Assembly: GCA_002426495.1 (NCBI GenBank)
Contig: DIQC01000032.1
Span: 5,497 to 14,147, forward strand
Length of the DNA: 8,651 nucleotides
Origin: Thermacetogenium sp. UBA5472
Lineage (GTDB): Bacteria; Bacillota; DSM-12270; Thermacetogeniales; Thermacetogeniaceae
Reading direction: 5' to 3'
Positions within the stretch are counted from its first letter, which is position 1; every line of letters begins with the position of its first letter. The notes beneath the pieces are model-generated. The model was not told the origin of the DNA, searched no databases, and was given only the letters and a program-made list of their open reading frames with translations. Below, in pieces: positions 6,878-8,651 of this stretch. Made by a program: the position numbers and the translations under genes.

Positions 6878-8545
6878 TTATGCAGATACCTGGCTGGTGC
6901 GGCGAACCGGCAGAAATGCCAGCCTGATCACATCTTTCAAATATTTCACAGGAATCACCTCGATCGGTGCCTCACGAAAGATATCCTGCCAATTATCTTG
7001 TGGAATCAACACCTTTTTGGCACCTGCTCTGTGAGCGGCTTCTACTTTAGCAACAACCCCTCCCACTGGCTTGACATCACCAAGGAGAGAAATCTCTCCA
7101 GTCATGGCTATCCGATGATCCACCTTTTTTTTGGTGATTGCAGAGTAGATTCCCACAGCAATGGCAACCCCAGCAGAAGGGCCATCTGTCGGTACTCCAC
7201 CGGGAAAATTAATATGGATGTCATAACTGCGGGGATCCACATCAAGAAAACTTCTTAATGTTGTCAGGGCATTGTCCACCGAATTCCTGATCATACTCTT
7301 GCAGCGCACACGTCTTCCCGCCAGGCCGCCCATCTCCTCTTCCTCTACAATCCCGGTCACCTTAATCTCTCCACGCTCCTGCAGTGGAGGACTTACTGAA
7401 ACTTCAATCTCCAGCAGTGTCCCCAAGTTTGGACCCATGACAGCAAGGCCGTTAACAAGGCCAACCGCTGGCTTTGCTGGGATCTTTCGCTCCAGGCGAG
7501 GAGAATATTGGCCACTGTTCACAATCCATTCCACATCAGCGACCAGAATCTCCTTATTTTCTCTGGTTTGAGACAACCCGGCGGCAATTTGGATGATATT
7601 AACTGCCTCTCTCCCATTACCGGCGTACTTATCCACCACATCGAGTACCCCTGGCTCAAGAATAAAACCGACTCTTTCGGCGGCATTAAGTGCTATTTTT
7701 CTGATTTCTTCAGGCAGCAGCGATCGGAAAAAGATCTCCACACATCGTGATCTGATCGCTGGAGAAATCTCATCGGGCAGTCTGGTTGTAGCCCCAATCA
7801 GGCGAAAGTCAGCAGGTAGCCCATTTTGAAAAACATCATGGATATGGACCGGAATATTGGTATCTTCAGCATTGTAATAGGAACTTTCCAAAAAAACCTT
7901 GCGATCCTCCAGCACCTTCAAGAGCTTGTTCAACTGAATGGAGTGCAGTTCACCGATTTCATCTATAAAAAGGATTCCTCCGTGTGCTTTGGTAACCGCT
8001 CCGGGCTTAGGCTGTGGAATTCCCGCCACACCCATTGCCCCTGCTCCCTGGTAGATGGGATCATGCACAGACCCGATCAGAGGATCAGCGATCCCCCGCT
8101 CATCAAAGCGCGCAATAGTGGCATCCACCTCTACGAACTTAGCATCCATCGCAAAAGGGGACAATTGGTTAATTTTAGCATCCTCCAATACTACTCGGGC
8201 AGCTGCAGTTTTTCCCACCCCAGGAGGGCCGTAAATCAGCACATGCTGGGGGTTATTACCGCAAAGAGCCGCTCGTAAAGCTTTGAGGCCATCCTCTTGT
8301 CCGACAATCTCCTCAAAACGCTGGGGACGAGTCCTTTCAGATAAGGGTTCGGCCAATGAAATCTTACGCAGACGCTGAATCTTCTCCATTTCCTTTTTTG
8401 ATTCCCGATCAACCGCCACCCTGGTTCCCTGTTGGCTACGCAGCAGATTCCAGAAATACAAACCAACCACAATGACAAAAAAGATCTGAATAGCGCCGAC
8501 TAAATCACTAAAACCTAGATTAAACACAATAACCACGACTCCCAT
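6878..8545 (-). CDS. lonB: Membrane-anchored ATP-dependent protease LonB
   Basis: A complete 555-aa protein close to B. subtilis LonB (about 552 aa). It has one N-terminal membrane segment, about residues 16-35 (AIQIFFVIVVGLYFWNLL), then a basic linker and the AAA+ domain beginning SERTRPQRFEEIVGQEDG. Walker A is GPPGVGKTAAAR (106-117, Lys112) and Walker B ILFIDEIGEL (191-200). Also present are the Bacillota LonB-specific stretch FDERGIADPLIGSVHDPIYQ (split as FDERGIADPL and IGSVHDPIYQ, 147-166), SRC at the arginine-finger region (266-268) and the protease domain with DGPSAG (Ser457) and GGVVAKVEAAHR (Lys500). Unlike LonA it lacks the large N-terminal substrate domain. In B. subtilis lonB is expressed under the forespore sigma factor; no sigma-F-type promoter could be assigned here. 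The ATG start has AGGA 9 nt upstream. The 106 bp before it hold only the repeat at the window end; clpX is the expected next gene, by analogy. Confidence 0.97.
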   Translation of the reverse strand: MGVVVIVFNLGFSDLVGAIQIFFVIVVGLYFWNLLRSQQGTRVAVDRESKKEMEKIQRLRKISLAEPLSERTRPQRFEEIVGQEDGLKALRAALCGNNPQHVLIYGPPGVGKTAAARVVLEDAKINQLSPFAMDAKFVEVDATIARFDERGIADPLIGSVHDPIYQGAGAMGVAGIPQPKPGAVTKAHGGILFIDEIGELHSIQLNKLLKVLEDRKVFLESSYYNAEDTNIPVHIHDVFQNGLPADFRLIGATTRLPDEISPAIRSRCVEIFFRSLLPEEIRKIALNAAERVGFILEPGVLDVVDKYAGNGREAVNIIQIAAGLSQTRENKEILVADVEWIVNSGQYSPRLERKIPAKPAVGLVNGLAVMGPNLGTLLEIEVSVSPPLQERGEIKVTGIVEEEEMGGLAGRRVRCKSMIRNSVDNALTTLRSFLDVDPRSYDIHINFPGGVPTDGPSAGVAIAVGIYSAITKKKVDHRIAMTGEISLLGDVKPVGGVVAKVEAAHRAGAKKVLIPQDNWQDIFREAPIEVIPVKYLKDVIRLAFLPVRRTSQVSA

Positions 8546-8605
8546 CCTGGTAATTCCTAATATTTATCCCTCATTATTACCAGATATCGTAGTTTTTAAC
8601 CTTGT

Positions 8606-8651
8606 GACGAAAGGAAACGTTAAAGGAACGTCCCCTTTCGTCCCCTTTCGT
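8606..8651. repeat. REP-like palindrome with a 10-bp tandem repeat upstream of lonB
   Basis: GACGAAAGG (8606-8614) and CCTTTCGTC (8634-8642) form a perfect 9-bp inverted repeat. Inside it ACGTT (8617-8621) and AACGT (8627-8631) pair around a 5-nt loop, separated from the outer stem by an AA/CC mismatch. The decamer TCCCCTTTCG occurs back to back at 8631-8640 and 8641-8650. The element runs to the edge of the window, so its full length is unknown. It may be a terminator for the gene further upstream, a dispersed repeat, or both. Confidence 0.7.

Noticed and set aside
6860..7258. Plus-strand reading frame of 132 codons opposite lonB
   Set aside because: It lies wholly antisense to a conserved LonB protease domain, has no ribosome binding site and resembles no protein I know.
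7826..8278. Plus-strand reading frame of 150 codons opposite the lonB AAA+ domain
   Set aside because: Shadow of the conserved minus-strand coding sequence.

Overview
The window looks like a piece of chromosome from a spore-forming, probably anaerobic member of the Bacillota (clostridial or Peptococcaceae-like). The reasons are a tandem lonB-lonA pair with the membrane-anchored LonB typical of endospore formers, a TIGR04086/YrzE-type small membrane protein, strong Bacillota-style Shine-Dalgarno sites with TTG and GTG starts, and G-rich REP-like intergenic palindromes. The species cannot be named from the sequence.

Layout. Positions 1-492 (+) hold the 3' part of an LsrF/DhnA-type class I aldolase whose C-terminal helix has been tandemly duplicated. 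Positions 585-1868 (+) encode a 12-TM major facilitator transporter that starts at TTG, 92 bp after the aldolase stop and probably in the same transcript. A perfect 13-bp-arm palindrome at 1893-1918 separates it from the convergent gene at 1970-3055 (-), a ten-TM TDT-family (TehA/SLAC1/Ssu1-like) anion or dicarboxylate transporter. Upstream of that, also on the minus strand, lie an AraC-type DNA-binding domain without a credible start codon (3222-about 3548) and, overlapping its 5' end in another frame, a four-TM TIGR04086-like membrane protein (3521-3931). Positions 3932-4366 hold no gene. They carry a strong terminator for the lon transcript (4155-4200) and a diverged direct repeat that reaches the lon stop codon. 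Positions 4367-6760 (-) encode LonA and 6878-8545 (-) encode LonB. The window ends in a palindrome with a short tandem repeat just upstream of lonB.

How the genes fit together. LonB (membrane-anchored) and LonA (soluble) are ATP-dependent Ser-Lys proteases for protein quality control and regulatory proteolysis. Their order, lonB then lonA, is the one known from Bacillus subtilis. There ysxC follows lonA; here a terminator does. The aldolase and MFS genes suggest uptake of a small organic compound and its aldol or thiolytic cleavage, but no substrate can be read from the sequence. The TDT transporter may have been regulated by the now headless AraC-type domain upstream, which is inference from position only.

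I found no convincing undescribed multi-gene system. The points most worth a second look are the tandem duplication at the aldolase C terminus in which every changed codon alters the amino acid, the startless AraC domain overlapping the membrane-protein gene, and the repeat pair in the lon 3' region with a paired base change in a possible hairpin.
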